This document shows, piece after piece, positions 8,569 to 17,513 of a DNA stretch of 64,000 bases (its first letter is position 1; every line of letters starts with the position of its first letter). The stretch comes from CAYUUR01 sp052034685. Its GTDB lineage: Bacteria; Patescibacteriota; Saccharimonadia; Saccharimonadales; CAYUUR01. The position numbers were made by a program, and so were the translations under genes. The stretch lies in contig JBPOIH010000007.1 of the NCBI GenBank assembly GCA_052034685.1, positions 62,001 through 126,000 of the forward strand, in the 5' to 3' direction. The notes beneath the pieces are model-generated. The model was not told the DNA's origin. It searched no databases and worked only from the letters and a program-made list of their open reading frames with translations.

Positions 8569-10021
8569 TGAGCGCTTGCGCCATCTGAGGATTGGCTTTG
8601 CCTTGGGATGCCTTCATCACCTGACCGACCAAGAAGCCAATTACCTTCATTTCGCCGTTTTTTACATCAGCGGCAGCCTGAGGGTTATTGGCAAGGACTT
8701 CAGCAACAATCGCCTCGATAGCACCTTCATCTGACTCTTGTAAATAGCCTTGTTCTGATGCGTACTTCTCAAAATCTTTTGGTGCTGTGTTTGTCTTAAG
8801 CAACTCCGCCAGTAGTGACTTAGCGCCTGTAGAACTTACCTTTGAAGCTTTGACCAGAGAAATCAGACCTGCATATATTGCTCGGCGCACTTCATCAGTT
8901 GGAGCTTCAAGCGAATCGTTATCTTTCCGTAATGGTATCTCAATATTCACAAACCAGTTTGCCAATGACTTAGCCATCTCTTTGTCGTCCAGATATTTTT
9001 CGAGATGTGCAAGATAGTATACAGACTCATCTTCGAGTTCCGCCATCAGCAGCGTGTCAGTCTGACTTTCGTCTAGACCTAAACTTCCAAGCCGCTTTCG
9101 CCACTCATCGGGTAGGGTTGGCATCGTTTTGCGTATTGCTTCAATGTAGTTATCACTTAGTACAATCGGCGGTATGTCGGGGTCGGGCATATAGCGATAG
9201 TCATGGGCCTCTTCTTTGCTGCGCTGACTAAATGTCTTTTGCTTGGCATCGTCCCAGCCACGTGTTTCTTGTACGATCGCCTCACCCTTTTCGAGTTGTT
9301 CAATTTGCCGATCAATCTCAAACAGCGCAGCTCGTTCAACACTCTTAAAGCTGTTCAAGTTCTTGGTTTCAGTGCGCGTGCCTAGTTCCTTGGTTTTACT
9401 AACACTCACGTTAACGTCAAAACGCATATTTCCGTAGTACAGATTAGCGTCTGAAACACCCGCATAACGCATGCGTATATAGAGTTCTTTGGCATAAATA
9501 CGTGCTTCTACCGCGGAGTGCATGTCAGGCTCTGAGACGATTTCGAGCAAAGGGGTTCCAGCACGATTAAGATCAACGAGGCTATAGTCTTTGCCCGCTG
9601 GATGGGTGCTTTTGCCTGCATCCGCTTCAAGATGGGCTTCGTGAATGCCAATTACCTTTTCCGTGCCATCAACTGTTATCGTAATCTTGCCATCACGGAT
9701 AATCGGTCGCTCAAACTGAGTGATCTGATAGCCCATAGGTAGATCTGGGTAGAAATAATGCTTGCGATCAAAAGAACTGACTTTCTGTGGAGCAGTGCCC
9801 AGGGCAAATGCTGCTTTTGTTGCCAGCTCGACAGCTTTTTCGTTTAGCACCGGCAACGCACCAGGCATGCCAATGTCGATATGGCTAATAAGTGTATTCG
9901 GCGGTGCTTCGCGGGCATCGTTACCTACTGCCGAGAAAAGCTTGGTCTTGGTTTTTAGCTGAACATGGCATTCGATCCCAATAGTTACTGTATATTGCTG
10001 TCGTGTTTCTGGGCTGATCAC
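8543..10021 (-). CDS. gatB: Asp-tRNA(Asn)/Glu-tRNA(Gln) amidotransferase subunit B
   Basis: 492 aa, full length. GatB signatures: IGIECHVQLKTKTKLFS at the N-terminus, FYPDLPMGYQITQFERPI, LLEIVSEPDM, YRYMPDPDIPP, and a C-terminal YqeY-like helical tail (NPQAAADVKNGEMKVIGFL). It activates the misacylated tRNA and accepts ammonia from GatA. It starts with GTG at 10021, overlapping the stop of the preceding gene by 4 nt (GTGA), so it is translationally coupled in gatC-gatA-orf-gatB. Confidence 0.97.
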   Translation of the reverse strand: MISPETRQQYTVTIGIECHVQLKTKTKLFSAVGNDAREAPPNTLISHIDIGMPGALPVLNEKAVELATKAAFALGTAPQKVSSFDRKHYFYPDLPMGYQITQFERPIIRDGKITITVDGTEKVIGIHEAHLEADAGKSTHPAGKDYSLVDLNRAGTPLLEIVSEPDMHSAVEARIYAKELYIRMRYAGVSDANLYYGNMRFDVNVSVSKTKELGTRTETKNLNSFKSVERAALFEIDRQIEQLEKGEAIVQETRGWDDAKQKTFSQRSKEEAHDYRYMPDPDIPPIVLSDNYIEAIRKTMPTLPDEWRKRLGSLGLDESQTDTLLMAELEDESVYYLAHLEKYLDDKEMAKSLANWFVNIEIPLRKDNDSLEAPTDEVRRAIYAGLISLVKASKVSSTGAKSLLAELLKTNTAPKDFEKYASEQGYLQESDEGAIEAIVAEVLANNPQAAADVKNGEMKVIGFLVGQVMKASQGKANPQMAQALIKKQLSDK

Positions 10022-10425
10022 TTGAGTGCTCCCAAATCTTGCAATGCTTGTCGAATACCAAAAAGCGCATCTTGAACGTCAGTTTTAGACAACTTAGTGT
10101 TTGGGTCTTCTGCGATTTTTTTCGCAAGTTTATGTCCGTACCAGACGCCGTCGTTGTCTGTTAGATCTCGCTGCGCTGAGACCAGCTTCTCGCCAAAGCT
10201 TCTGCCCTTGTACTTGCGACGCTTCAGAGCCTTGCCCAATAGCGTGTCAGCACGTGTCACCGCATCTGCCCAGCAGGTTTTGTCACCACATAACTTTTGC
10301 AGATCAGCCCACTGGTCACGATAATAATTGTGTTTCAGTTTGCGCGGTCGTTTTTTGTATACAAACAAGCCACCAACAATCATACAAATCAACACGACTG
10401 TAGCAAGCGCTATGTACATCGTCAT
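10018..10425 (-). CDS. Single-TM protein inside the gat operon
   Basis: 135 aa. An N-terminal TM (YIALATVVLICMIVGGLFVY) is followed by a basic stop-transfer stretch (KKRPRKLKHNYYRDQW) and a soluble helical domain of ~100 residues with a charged pattern (CWADAVTRADTLLGKALKRRKYKGRSFGEKLVSAQRDL). I do not recognise a characterised family. It overlaps gatA upstream (ATGA) and gatB downstream (GTGA), so its expression is bound to the amidotransferase. Whether it has anything to do with tRNA charging is unknown. Confidence 0.75.
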   Translation of the reverse strand: MTMYIALATVVLICMIVGGLFVYKKRPRKLKHNYYRDQWADLQKLCGDKTCWADAVTRADTLLGKALKRRKYKGRSFGEKLVSAQRDLTDNDGVWYGHKLAKKIAEDPNTKLSKTDVQDALFGIRQALQDLGALK

Positions 10426-11846
10426 GCCGCAACCTCCAGAGCCTTTGCAACTGCCAGTAATTTTCTGTCCTGCTTCTGTGCAGCCATGAGCTGAACACCT
10501 ATCGGCAATGGACCATCGTGTGCTGCAGGAATGCTTATAGCTGGAATGCCGACCAAACTGGCAGAAACAGTCATGATATCAATCAGGTACATCTTTAGTG
10601 GGTCGTCGATATTCTCGCCAATTTTAAATGCAGTTACCGGTGCAGTTGGACCGATCAGAATGTCTACTTCTTTAAATGCCGATTCGAATTCACGTATTAG
10701 TTTAGTGCGAACTTCCTGGGCGCGCTTATAATAGGCATCGTAGTAACCGCTACTTAATACGTACGTACCTATCATAATGCGACGCTTTGCTTCACTACCA
10801 AAGCCTTCACTACGGGCAGAACTAAAGCTTTCTTCGAGGTTTTTGGCGGCTGGAGCGTGATGCCCATAATGTTGCCCATCGTAGCGGCTGAGATTGCTAC
10901 TTACCTCAGCCGGACACACGATGTAGTACACAGCTAGCGCCAGTGGCAATGACGGCAAGCTTACCTCAGTAATAATTGCGCCTTTGGCTTTGGCAGCTTG
11001 GATAGTATCGGTAACCGCCGTCTTTACCGCTTGATCAACCGCATCGGTCATATATTCTTTGACAACGCCAATCTTAAGACCTTTAAGGTCCAAACTTGCC
11101 CCTGCATATCCTGCCTTGTCGGCGTCGATAGTTGTGCCATCGCGTTCATCACGGCCAGCGATAACATTCATGACGTAAGCAACATCCTCAACTCGCATTG
11201 CCAATGGACCAATCACGTCTGTACTGCTGGCCATTGCAACAACACCCGAGCGCGAAACAAGCCCATATGTCGGCTTAAAGCCAACAGAACCCGTAAATGC
11301 TGCCGGCAAACGAATAGAGCCGCCCGTGTCAGTACCGAGTGCAAACGGTGCCAGTCCTAACACAACAGCTGCGCCCGAGCCTCCACTACTTCCGCCAGGG
11401 ACGCGAGCTTTGTCGTGCGGGTTCTTTGTGGTCATAAAGTCGCTGTTTTCTGTACTAGAACCATGCGCAAAGGCATCAAGGTTAGCTTTTGCCACACAGA
11501 TAGCACCGGCCGCTTCAAGACGTTCAATAACCGTCGACTGATAAGGCGCTTCAAAACCTTTGAGAATATTGCTGGCCGCAGTTGTCTCCGAGCCAAACGT
11601 CAAGAAGTTGTCTTTAGCAATAAACGGCACGCCTGCAAGTGGCCCGACCTCTTCGCCTTTGGCAATGTGTTGATCAATTTGTTTGGCACGGGCACGGGCT
11701 CTGGTCTCTGTAGTTGCAATGATGGCTTGATATTCAGCACGCTCCTCAATTAACTTGAGTGACTTTTCTACCTGTGAAAGAGCCGAGACTTTGCCAGAAC
11801 TAACGTCTGCAGCAAGCGCTTCAATAGTCGGCCATGCAAGTTTCAT
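10422..11846 (-). CDS. gatA: Asp-tRNA(Asn)/Glu-tRNA(Gln) amidotransferase subunit A
   Basis: 474 aa. Amidase-signature protein with the complete catalytic triad context: Lys in PFIAKDNF, the Ser-rich loop GGSSGGSGAAV, and the nucleophile region GTDTGGSIRLPA. It releases ammonia from glutamine for GatB. The start overlaps the gatC stop by one base (TAATG). With gatB and gatC present, the organism probably makes Gln-tRNA and/or Asn-tRNA by the indirect route. Confidence 0.97.
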   Translation of the reverse strand: MKLAWPTIEALAADVSSGKVSALSQVEKSLKLIEERAEYQAIIATTETRARARAKQIDQHIAKGEEVGPLAGVPFIAKDNFLTFGSETTAASNILKGFEAPYQSTVIERLEAAGAICVAKANLDAFAHGSSTENSDFMTTKNPHDKARVPGGSSGGSGAAVVLGLAPFALGTDTGGSIRLPAAFTGSVGFKPTYGLVSRSGVVAMASSTDVIGPLAMRVEDVAYVMNVIAGRDERDGTTIDADKAGYAGASLDLKGLKIGVVKEYMTDAVDQAVKTAVTDTIQAAKAKGAIITEVSLPSLPLALAVYYIVCPAEVSSNLSRYDGQHYGHHAPAAKNLEESFSSARSEGFGSEAKRRIMIGTYVLSSGYYDAYYKRAQEVRTKLIREFESAFKEVDILIGPTAPVTAFKIGENIDDPLKMYLIDIMTVSASLVGIPAISIPAAHDGPLPIGVQLMAAQKQDRKLLAVAKALEVAA

Positions 11847-12139
11847 TAAACAATCATCCTTTTGACTTTGAAATGGGCTTTTTCGGTTGCCGGGGCGTTT
11901 TTGAGCAAAGCTTCAGGGCTTGGACCGTATGATTTTTCCTCATCTGGTCGCATGACATTCTTGAGACCGGTCACTTGGTAGGTTGGCTCAAGTCCAGCTA
12001 CATCAGCACTTTGTAACTGCTCAACATACTGCAATATGGCGGTCATTTCTGCCGCAAACTGTTCGACTTCGCTATCTGTGAGAGTAAGCCGAGAGAGTTT
12101 GGCCAACTTTAAGACATCATCACGCGTAATTTTGCTCAT
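11846..12139 (-). CDS. gatC: Asp-tRNA(Asn)/Glu-tRNA(Gln) amidotransferase subunit C
   Basis: 97 aa from the ATG at 12139; the longer frame to 12250 adds a hydrophobic segment foreign to GatC and is rejected. Diagnostic features are VLKLAKLSRLTLTDSEVEQFAAEMTAIL and the C-terminal VMRPDEEKSY, with a GlxPTYQVTGL-type belt. GatC is the small chaperone-like belt that holds GatA to GatB. TATACT lies 10 nt before the ATG, so the 5' leader should be only a few bases. First gene of the gat operon. Confidence 0.95.
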   Translation of the reverse strand: MSKITRDDVLKLAKLSRLTLTDSEVEQFAAEMTAILQYVEQLQSADVAGLEPTYQVTGLKNVMRPDEEKSYGPSPEALLKNAPATEKAHFKVKRMIV

Positions 12140-12256
12140 ATGTTCGCTTAGTATACCACCCTTTGACAGAGATAGACCAGCTCGTGCAAAAAGATTCTTT
12201 ACAAAGTTATATAACAGGACTACGCTAAGTACAAGCATTATGAAAGACACTCACCA

Positions 12257-13294
12257 ATGTCACTAGATCAATGGCCTCAAGCATCATCGGGGCTGCATGT
12301 GCCACCAGAAATAAACAACACGCCCCAACAACACACTATTCGTCCGCATCTCGCGGGCGTTTTTGTTGGGAAGGAAAGCAACCCAGACTACCCTCGGCCA
12401 TTACCTATCGACACTACTTTCATCGTTAATGCGACCACAGAGCACGGCTCAGATTTAGAAACAGCCCAAAGCCACGTTCTGAAAGGCACGATTGAATGCG
12501 AAGACACCAGCCGATACACCGTGTTAGTCGCTACACCAAACCAAAAAACAACTGAAGTCCCCGTTGTTTTCACGACAGCGCTGGGTACGCAAGCTGAGGA
12601 CCAGTACAACCTTGACCTCATGGGAGAATACCTGGACTTAGGCATGCCAGTACTACTCGTTGGACCAGAAGAGAACACTTCTATCCCCTTAACACTCAGC
12701 GCCCAACATATGCATGATATTTTTGAACACTACGCGAAGTTTGGCTTGTATGACCCAACATCTGCTCGTATTACCGGAGACTCAAGAGGTGCCATGATTG
12801 GTCAATTGTTTGCTGCATATGCAGTGCGACGCGGCATTCAAGTGATTGATGGCTGTGTTATAGACCCTTGTTTGGCTCGACAAATCCAGTATACGAGTCC
12901 ACGAGAAGTGTTGGAGTACCTGCCTTACCTCACTGTCGAAGGCTATTCCTTCACACGACAAATCAGACGAATCGGCCTCAAAAAAGGACTCGAACACGTG
13001 CGAAGATTGCGAATGTCACCTGGCGTTATGCTGAGAACTGGGATACCTTTGCTGTCTGGTGACGCGGGAGAGTTTTCCCGTTACATGTCTCGCGAGCAAC
13101 GCCTTCATTCAATGCTATTTTTGGCCAGTGTCGTCAACCAACACAAAGACTGGATTGAAATATATGACCAATTCCCGAACATCAGCTATGAGCTTATTAA
13201 AGGGAGTCACTTATCGCTAATGCGTCCTGACGTATGGGATATGCGCAAAAACTATATGGCTAACAGTCGCGACGCCTACACAACAGCTGCGTAA
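12257..13294 (+). CDS. Putative alpha/beta-hydrolase-fold protein, function unknown
   Basis: 345 aa, no close family recognised. The mid-protein segment ARITGDSRGAMIGQLFAAYA has a GxSxG-type nucleophile elbow (GDSRG), and GSHLSLMRPDVW near the C-terminus could supply the catalytic His, which together suggest a serine hydrolase. There is no signal peptide, so it is probably cytoplasmic. It lies divergent from gatC and its last 19 nt overlap the metallophosphoesterase gene end. Assignment rests on motif spacing only. Confidence 0.55.
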   Translation: MSLDQWPQASSGLHVPPEINNTPQQHTIRPHLAGVFVGKESNPDYPRPLPIDTTFIVNATTEHGSDLETAQSHVLKGTIECEDTSRYTVLVATPNQKTTEVPVVFTTALGTQAEDQYNLDLMGEYLDLGMPVLLVGPEENTSIPLTLSAQHMHDIFEHYAKFGLYDPTSARITGDSRGAMIGQLFAAYAVRRGIQVIDGCVIDPCLARQIQYTSPREVLEYLPYLTVEGYSFTRQIRRIGLKKGLEHVRRLRMSPGVMLRTGIPLLSGDAGEFSRYMSREQRLHSMLFLASVVNQHKDWIEIYDQFPNISYELIKGSHLSLMRPDVWDMRKNYMANSRDAYTTAA

Positions 13295-14088
13295 GTATCA
13301 GGTACGCTGACAGATACCACTGGCTCAATTATCTTTACCTTGTCTGACCAAACTTCATAAATTGGTATTTCGTTGCGCGTCTTGTTGGCGGCAAGGTGAA
13401 TTACACGCCCACCGGCTTTGCGGTGCTGTCCATTGTTCAGGTGCCAGTGTCCGGTAATCATAGTGTTAATCTTTGCCTGATCCAACACTTCGACGGCGCT
13501 CGTTGGAGAAAGCACGTATTCTGGCTCATCGTGAGCTGCGTCACGACGGTAAACTCCACATATTTGCAACGGTATTGACCAGCCGAAGTCACCAGAGACA
13601 CGTTTGCTGTTGGCCATGTCTAGTTCGCTTCTTTGTACTTCCCATTTTTGGCCCGTTATTCCGGCGTGCACAATCATAAAGCCAGGACCCTGAACATAAG
13701 GCACTGCATATTTCAAAACATCTTGATGGTGCAATGGCATAGCTTCGTTGAGAATCGCCGCACTCTCTGCTGATACAACGTTTGGTATTCCGTACGAAGC
13801 AAGAACTCGATCATGGTATGGCCGTGCCCAAACTTGTGACCAAACATCACGGGCGTCCGGATCCTGCTCGTGCATAGCTGCATCAAGTACGTAATCGTGA
13901 TTGCCTAGTACCGTAATAGAGCGGGTTGTCATTGCACTGGCTAGTTCTAAAACACCTTTACTATCAGGGCCGTCTACGAGGTCGCCAGCCAAGATAAGAT
14001 GAGCGTAATGCCGCATGACTGCCTCGAGCAACTCAGGCCTACCGTGCAGGTCTGGGACTACGGCAAAATCGTTATACTCTGTTAACAT
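13276..14088 (-). CDS. Calcineurin-like metallophosphoesterase
   Basis: About 270 aa from ATG 14088 (a TTG three codons upstream is also possible). Metal-binding motifs appear in order: PDLHG (with Pro in place of the usual Gly), LAGDLVDG, TVLGNHDYV, IVHAGITG and MITGHWHLNNG. This is the layout of bacterial serine/threonine phosphatases and diadenosine tetraphosphatases. Substrate unknown. A TAAAAT hexamer lies 9 nt before the ATG. Confidence 0.85.
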   Translation of the reverse strand: MLTEYNDFAVVPDLHGRPELLEAVMRHYAHLILAGDLVDGPDSKGVLELASAMTTRSITVLGNHDYVLDAAMHEQDPDARDVWSQVWARPYHDRVLASYGIPNVVSAESAAILNEAMPLHHQDVLKYAVPYVQGPGFMIVHAGITGQKWEVQRSELDMANSKRVSGDFGWSIPLQICGVYRRDAAHDEPEYVLSPTSAVEVLDQAKINTMITGHWHLNNGQHRKAGGRVIHLAANKTRNEIPIYEVWSDKVKIIEPVVSVSVPDTYAAVV

Positions 14089-14128
14089 GGGGAGCAAATT
14101 TTACACCCACGCACAGAGTAAATCAAGC

Positions 14129-16102
14129 TTATTTTTCTTCTAGTTTCTTTTTGATCTGAGCAATAGAATCGCGCAGTTCAGCAGCTTTTTCGAATTCTAG
14201 GTTTGCGGCCGCAAGATCCATCTGTGATGTCAGCTCACGAATGATATGCCCATACTCGTCTTTTGGAATCTTCTTAAGGTCGAGTTTCTTAACTTTCTCG
14301 CTGTCAGGAATGTCGGCGCGCATGCCTTTATCAATAGCCTTCGCAATGCCTTCAGGCGTAATACCATGCTTTTGGTTATACTCTTCCTGAATAGTTCGAC
14401 GCCGGTTAGTCTCGCCTATAGCGCGTTCCATACTACCTGTTACTCTGTCGGCATACATGAGTACGCGGCCATCTATATGACGCGCTGCCCGACCAATAGT
14501 CTGCACAAGCGCCTGCTCACTGCGCAAAAAGCCTTCCTTGTCAGCGTCGAGGATTGCCACTAGGCTTACCTCTGGCAGGTCAAGGCCTTCTCGCAACAAG
14601 TTTATGCCAATCAACACGTCATATGTTCCCATACGTAGATCACGGAGAATGTCTGAACGATCGAGTGTATCAACGTCGCTGTGCAAATAGGTCACTTTTA
14701 TCTTTAGCTCCTGTAGATACTCAGTCAGGTCCTCGGCCATGCGTTTAGTCAGCGTTGTCACGAGGACGCGTTGCCGCTTGGCAGTAGTTGCTCGTATTTC
14801 AGCTAACAAGTCATCAATCTGCCCGTCAATCGGTCGCACTTCAATTTTTGGATCAATCAAGCCTGTAGGGCGAATCACCTGCTGTGCAGGTTCTGGGCTA
14901 CGCGTCAGTTCGTATTCAGCCGGCGTAGCACTTACGTAAACAACTTTGTTAACGTGTTTCTCAAATTCACTAAAAGTTAGCGGGCGGTTATCCATAGCAC
15001 TTGGCAGACGGAAGCCATGCTCTACCAAGACTTCCTTGCGCGCTCTGTCGCCGTTATACATACCGCGGACCTGCGGTAGCGTCATGTGCGACTCGTCAAT
15101 AAACATCAAGTAATCATCAGGGAAATAATCAAGCAGTGTGGCTGGCTGTTCACCGGTCTCTCGGTTTGTCAGATAACGGCTGTAGTTTTCAATACCTTTT
15201 ACAAAACCGGTTTCTTCCAGCATTTCGAGGTCAAACTTGGTACGTTGCTCTAAACGCTGAGCTTCAAGCAACAGACCATGCTTCTTAAAATACGCCAGAC
15301 GCTCTTTGAGCTCACCCTTGATGTGCACCAAGGCATCTTTGAGCTTATCGTACGGTGTTACATAGTGACTACCAGGGAAGATCTGCAACTCATCGAGCTG
15401 GCTCAGGATCTCACCAGTCAGCGGGTCGACCTTTGTAATACGCTCTATCTCGTCACCAAAGAATTCGATCCGGTAAGCCAACTCTTCGCTCGCTGGATAC
15501 ACATCAACCACGTCACCGCGCACACGGAACGTCCCACGGTGAAAATCAATATCATTACGCTGATACTGGATATCTGTGAGCTGCCTCAGTAGCTTGTCGC
15601 GCACGCGTCGTTCACCTTTTTCTACCTTAATAGATAGCCCATCATAATCTTCTACTGATCCGATACCATAGATGCAGCTGACGCTCGCCACGATCAAGAC
15701 ATCTTTACGAGTCAGCAGCGAATCTGTGGCAGCGTGGCGCAAACGATCAATCTCTTCGTTGATCTGACTGTCCTTCTCGATATACGTGTCAGAGCGTGGG
15801 ATGTATGCTTCTGGCTGATAGTAGTCAAAGTAGCTCACAAAGTAATGAACTGCGTTGTTTGGGAAAAAGTTCTTGAACTCGTTATATAGTTGTGCAGCCA
15901 ACGTCTTGTTATGGCACAGTACCAAGGTTGGCTTCTGTACTTGCTGCACGATATTGGCCATAGTAAAAGTCTTGCCGGAACCGGTCACCCCAAGTAAGGT
16001 TTGTTCCTTCTGACCTTTGTTTAGACCGTCAACTAACTGAGCAATCGCCGTCGGCTGATCGCCCGTTGGCTTAAACTTTGCGGTTAGTTGAAACTTTGCC
16101 AT
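14129..16102 (-). CDS. uvrB: Excinuclease ABC subunit B
   Basis: 657 aa, full length. Walker A GVTGSGKTFT near residue 40, the DNA-probing beta-hairpin region YFVSYFDYYQPEAYIPRSDT (~90-110), helicase motif II FIDESH, motif VI IGRAARH, and the C-terminal UVR motif that contacts UvrC (EFEKAAELRDSIAQIK). It is the damage-verifying helicase of nucleotide excision repair. TACAAT sits 6 nt before the ATG, so it is predicted to be leaderless and separate from the upstream pilin-like operon. Confidence 0.97.
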   Translation of the reverse strand: MAKFQLTAKFKPTGDQPTAIAQLVDGLNKGQKEQTLLGVTGSGKTFTMANIVQQVQKPTLVLCHNKTLAAQLYNEFKNFFPNNAVHYFVSYFDYYQPEAYIPRSDTYIEKDSQINEEIDRLRHAATDSLLTRKDVLIVASVSCIYGIGSVEDYDGLSIKVEKGERRVRDKLLRQLTDIQYQRNDIDFHRGTFRVRGDVVDVYPASEELAYRIEFFGDEIERITKVDPLTGEILSQLDELQIFPGSHYVTPYDKLKDALVHIKGELKERLAYFKKHGLLLEAQRLEQRTKFDLEMLEETGFVKGIENYSRYLTNRETGEQPATLLDYFPDDYLMFIDESHMTLPQVRGMYNGDRARKEVLVEHGFRLPSAMDNRPLTFSEFEKHVNKVVYVSATPAEYELTRSPEPAQQVIRPTGLIDPKIEVRPIDGQIDDLLAEIRATTAKRQRVLVTTLTKRMAEDLTEYLQELKIKVTYLHSDVDTLDRSDILRDLRMGTYDVLIGINLLREGLDLPEVSLVAILDADKEGFLRSEQALVQTIGRAARHIDGRVLMYADRVTGSMERAIGETNRRRTIQEEYNQKHGITPEGIAKAIDKGMRADIPDSEKVKKLDLKKIPKDEYGHIIRELTSQMDLAAANLEFEKAAELRDSIAQIKKKLEEK

Positions 16103-16108
16103 CTCTCC

Positions 16109-16114
16109 ATTGTA
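16109..16114 (-). promoter_or_regulatory. uvrB -10 element (TACAAT)
   Basis: TACAAT on the minus strand with exactly 6 nt to the uvrB ATG, the same geometry as at galU, fba and the MauE-like gene. The intervening GGAGAG could also act as a Shine-Dalgarno. Confidence 0.45.
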
Positions 16115-16123
16115 ACAACTCTC

Positions 16124-16855
16124 TTACAAATCTTGCATATTCTTGTATGCTTCCGCGAATGCTTTTTTCTTTGTTACCCACACTTCTAAGACTTTCTCGT
16201 CAAGATCTTGCATTTCTGATCCATACATTGCGCATCCTGGGGGAGCTCCAGAAGATGGTCGGCCCGCATATCGATAATCAGTATTGAAGCTCAGCGCCTT
16301 GCTTTCAAATGGAAAGGTAGCCGTACTTGCCTCAAAACCCTCTGTTAGCTTAGCCTTGAAATCAGCAAGAGAAATTCGGCCAATCGCAAATAATGTGTCA
16401 TTGAAATCCTTGCAGTATTTTCCATCAATGTTTTTTTGCTGGTCAAATCCAGTGTCTGAAAGATCAATCCACTGATCAGAGGAGCCGCCCGTACTACTCC
16501 GAACGTTATAGTAAGCGCCAGATATTTCACTGCTGAGAGGTATTTTTGCATCAATCTCTTTTATCTCTAGGAATTTTTGTTCTGCCTTGCTGGATTCTTC
16601 TGTTGAACTATTGTCTTCTACCACAACCTTCTGAGCAGTATTTGTAAAGGTTTTCCCGTCAGCAGAGCACTGTTCTGGATAGCTCTCCATAATCGGGTTA
16701 CCGGCAGCCTTACACTCTTCAAAAGTCGTTATCTTTGTTTTGTTCTGTCGTTGATATACGTAATAGCCAACGCCTCCGATTAATCCGAGTACTAGAACAA
16801 CGAGAAGCACTTGTCCAACGCTAAAGCCCTTTTGATTGTTTGATAGTTTTTGCAT
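16124..16855 (-). CDS. Prepilin-like protein 1 with SYPxQC domain
   Basis: 243 aa. The N-terminus NNQKGFSVGQVLLVVLVLG has prepilin form: a basic leader ending in G, then a hydrophobic helix. The usual Glu at +5 is replaced by Gln (F1-S-V-G-Q5). After the helix and a YQRQ stop comes a small cysteine motif (TFEECKAAGNP, SYPEQCSADGKTF) and a Ser/Glu-rich linker to a ~130-residue domain of unknown fold. Last of three tandem paralogues with near-identical N-termini and unrelated C-terminal halves. Start supported by AAGGAGCAACA before ATG 16855. Confidence 0.75.
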   Translation of the reverse strand: MQKLSNNQKGFSVGQVLLVVLVLGLIGGVGYYVYQRQNKTKITTFEECKAAGNPIMESYPEQCSADGKTFTNTAQKVVVEDNSSTEESSKAEQKFLEIKEIDAKIPLSSEISGAYYNVRSSTGGSSDQWIDLSDTGFDQQKNIDGKYCKDFNDTLFAIGRISLADFKAKLTEGFEASTATFPFESKALSFNTDYRYAGRPSSGAPPGCAMYGSEMQDLDEKVLEVWVTKKKAFAEAYKNMQDL

Positions 16856-16865
16856 TGTTGCTCCT
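16827..16865 (-). repeat. 39-nt identical 5' repeat, copy A
   Basis: Covers the Shine-Dalgarno, start codon and first codons of prepilin-like gene 1. It is identical over 39 nt to 17475-17513, which points to recent duplication or gene conversion of the 5' end only. Confidence 0.85.
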
Positions 16866-16867
16866 TA

Positions 16868-17503
16868 TTACGGAAGGGTTACTGTTGAAAGAATTTGATT
16901 AAACAGCGTTCGGACTTCTGGCTTATCCTCATCAAGTGAGTTTAGTCTAAAGAAATACTCCGTACCATCTTTTATAGCAATAGCAACTAGGTCAGTGCCA
17001 TGACACTTCATGTCACTGAGGATCGCTTTTTCACCATCAATCGTAATCTCCTGATAATCTCCACCACAAGCAGCGGCGTCTTTAGTATCTTTATACGCCG
17101 CAACCATCGCCGCATGCGAATTATAGCTAAGCGTCTTAGTTACCATCACGTCCAATGAATAACCAGCTTTGACATTTGGGCCCTCCATTTCTGGGGCCAA
17201 ATAGTCTGCCGAAGCAAAGTAAACCGAATCAGTCTCATTTAGCTTTTCTTGCTGCTTCCACGTTTCAGGATATTTCATAGTTATTGTCATGCCTGAGTAC
17301 GTTTTCCAGTCACCTGTTGCCGCTTTGTTTTCGTCGCTCACAGGAGGCGTAGCCTCTGTCGTACTACTTGTCTGTGGCTCAGATGTTGAAGCCTGTCGGT
17401 CATACACGTAATACCCTATGCCGCTAATGAGCCCCAGTACCACTACTACAAGCAACACCTGCCCGATACTAAAACCCTTTTGATTGTTTGATAGTTTTTG
17501 CAT
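16868..17503 (-). CDS. Prepilin-like protein 2
   Basis: 211 aa. The N-terminus MQKLSNNQKGFSIGQVLLVV is almost identical to the neighbouring paralogue, again with Gln at +5 after the predicted cleavage glycine. The helix ends in YYVYDRQ. The remaining ~150 residues (SGMTITMKYPETWKQQEKLNE onward) resemble the PsbP-like or 'KYPxxW' secreted domains common in Patescibacteria, with a conserved Cys pair around AAACGG and MKCHG. Probably surface-exposed or envelope-anchored. AGGAGCAACA before the ATG is the same Shine-Dalgarno as in copy 1. Confidence 0.75.
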   Translation of the reverse strand: MQKLSNNQKGFSIGQVLLVVVVLGLISGIGYYVYDRQASTSEPQTSSTTEATPPVSDENKAATGDWKTYSGMTITMKYPETWKQQEKLNETDSVYFASADYLAPEMEGPNVKAGYSLDVMVTKTLSYNSHAAMVAAYKDTKDAAACGGDYQEITIDGEKAILSDMKCHGTDLVAIAIKDGTEYFFRLNSLDEDKPEVRTLFNQILSTVTLP

Positions 17504-17513
17504 TGTTGCTCCT
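17475..17513 (-). repeat. 39-nt identical 5' repeat, copy B
   Basis: Identical to 16827-16865; covers the start region of prepilin-like gene 2. A shorter related copy is at the start of gene 3 (about 18119-18140). Confidence 0.85.

Noticed and set aside
12140..12250. N-terminal extension of gatC to 12250
   Set aside because: Adds a hydrophobic segment and a SLSKGG stretch foreign to GatC; the ATG at 12139 has the family N-terminus.
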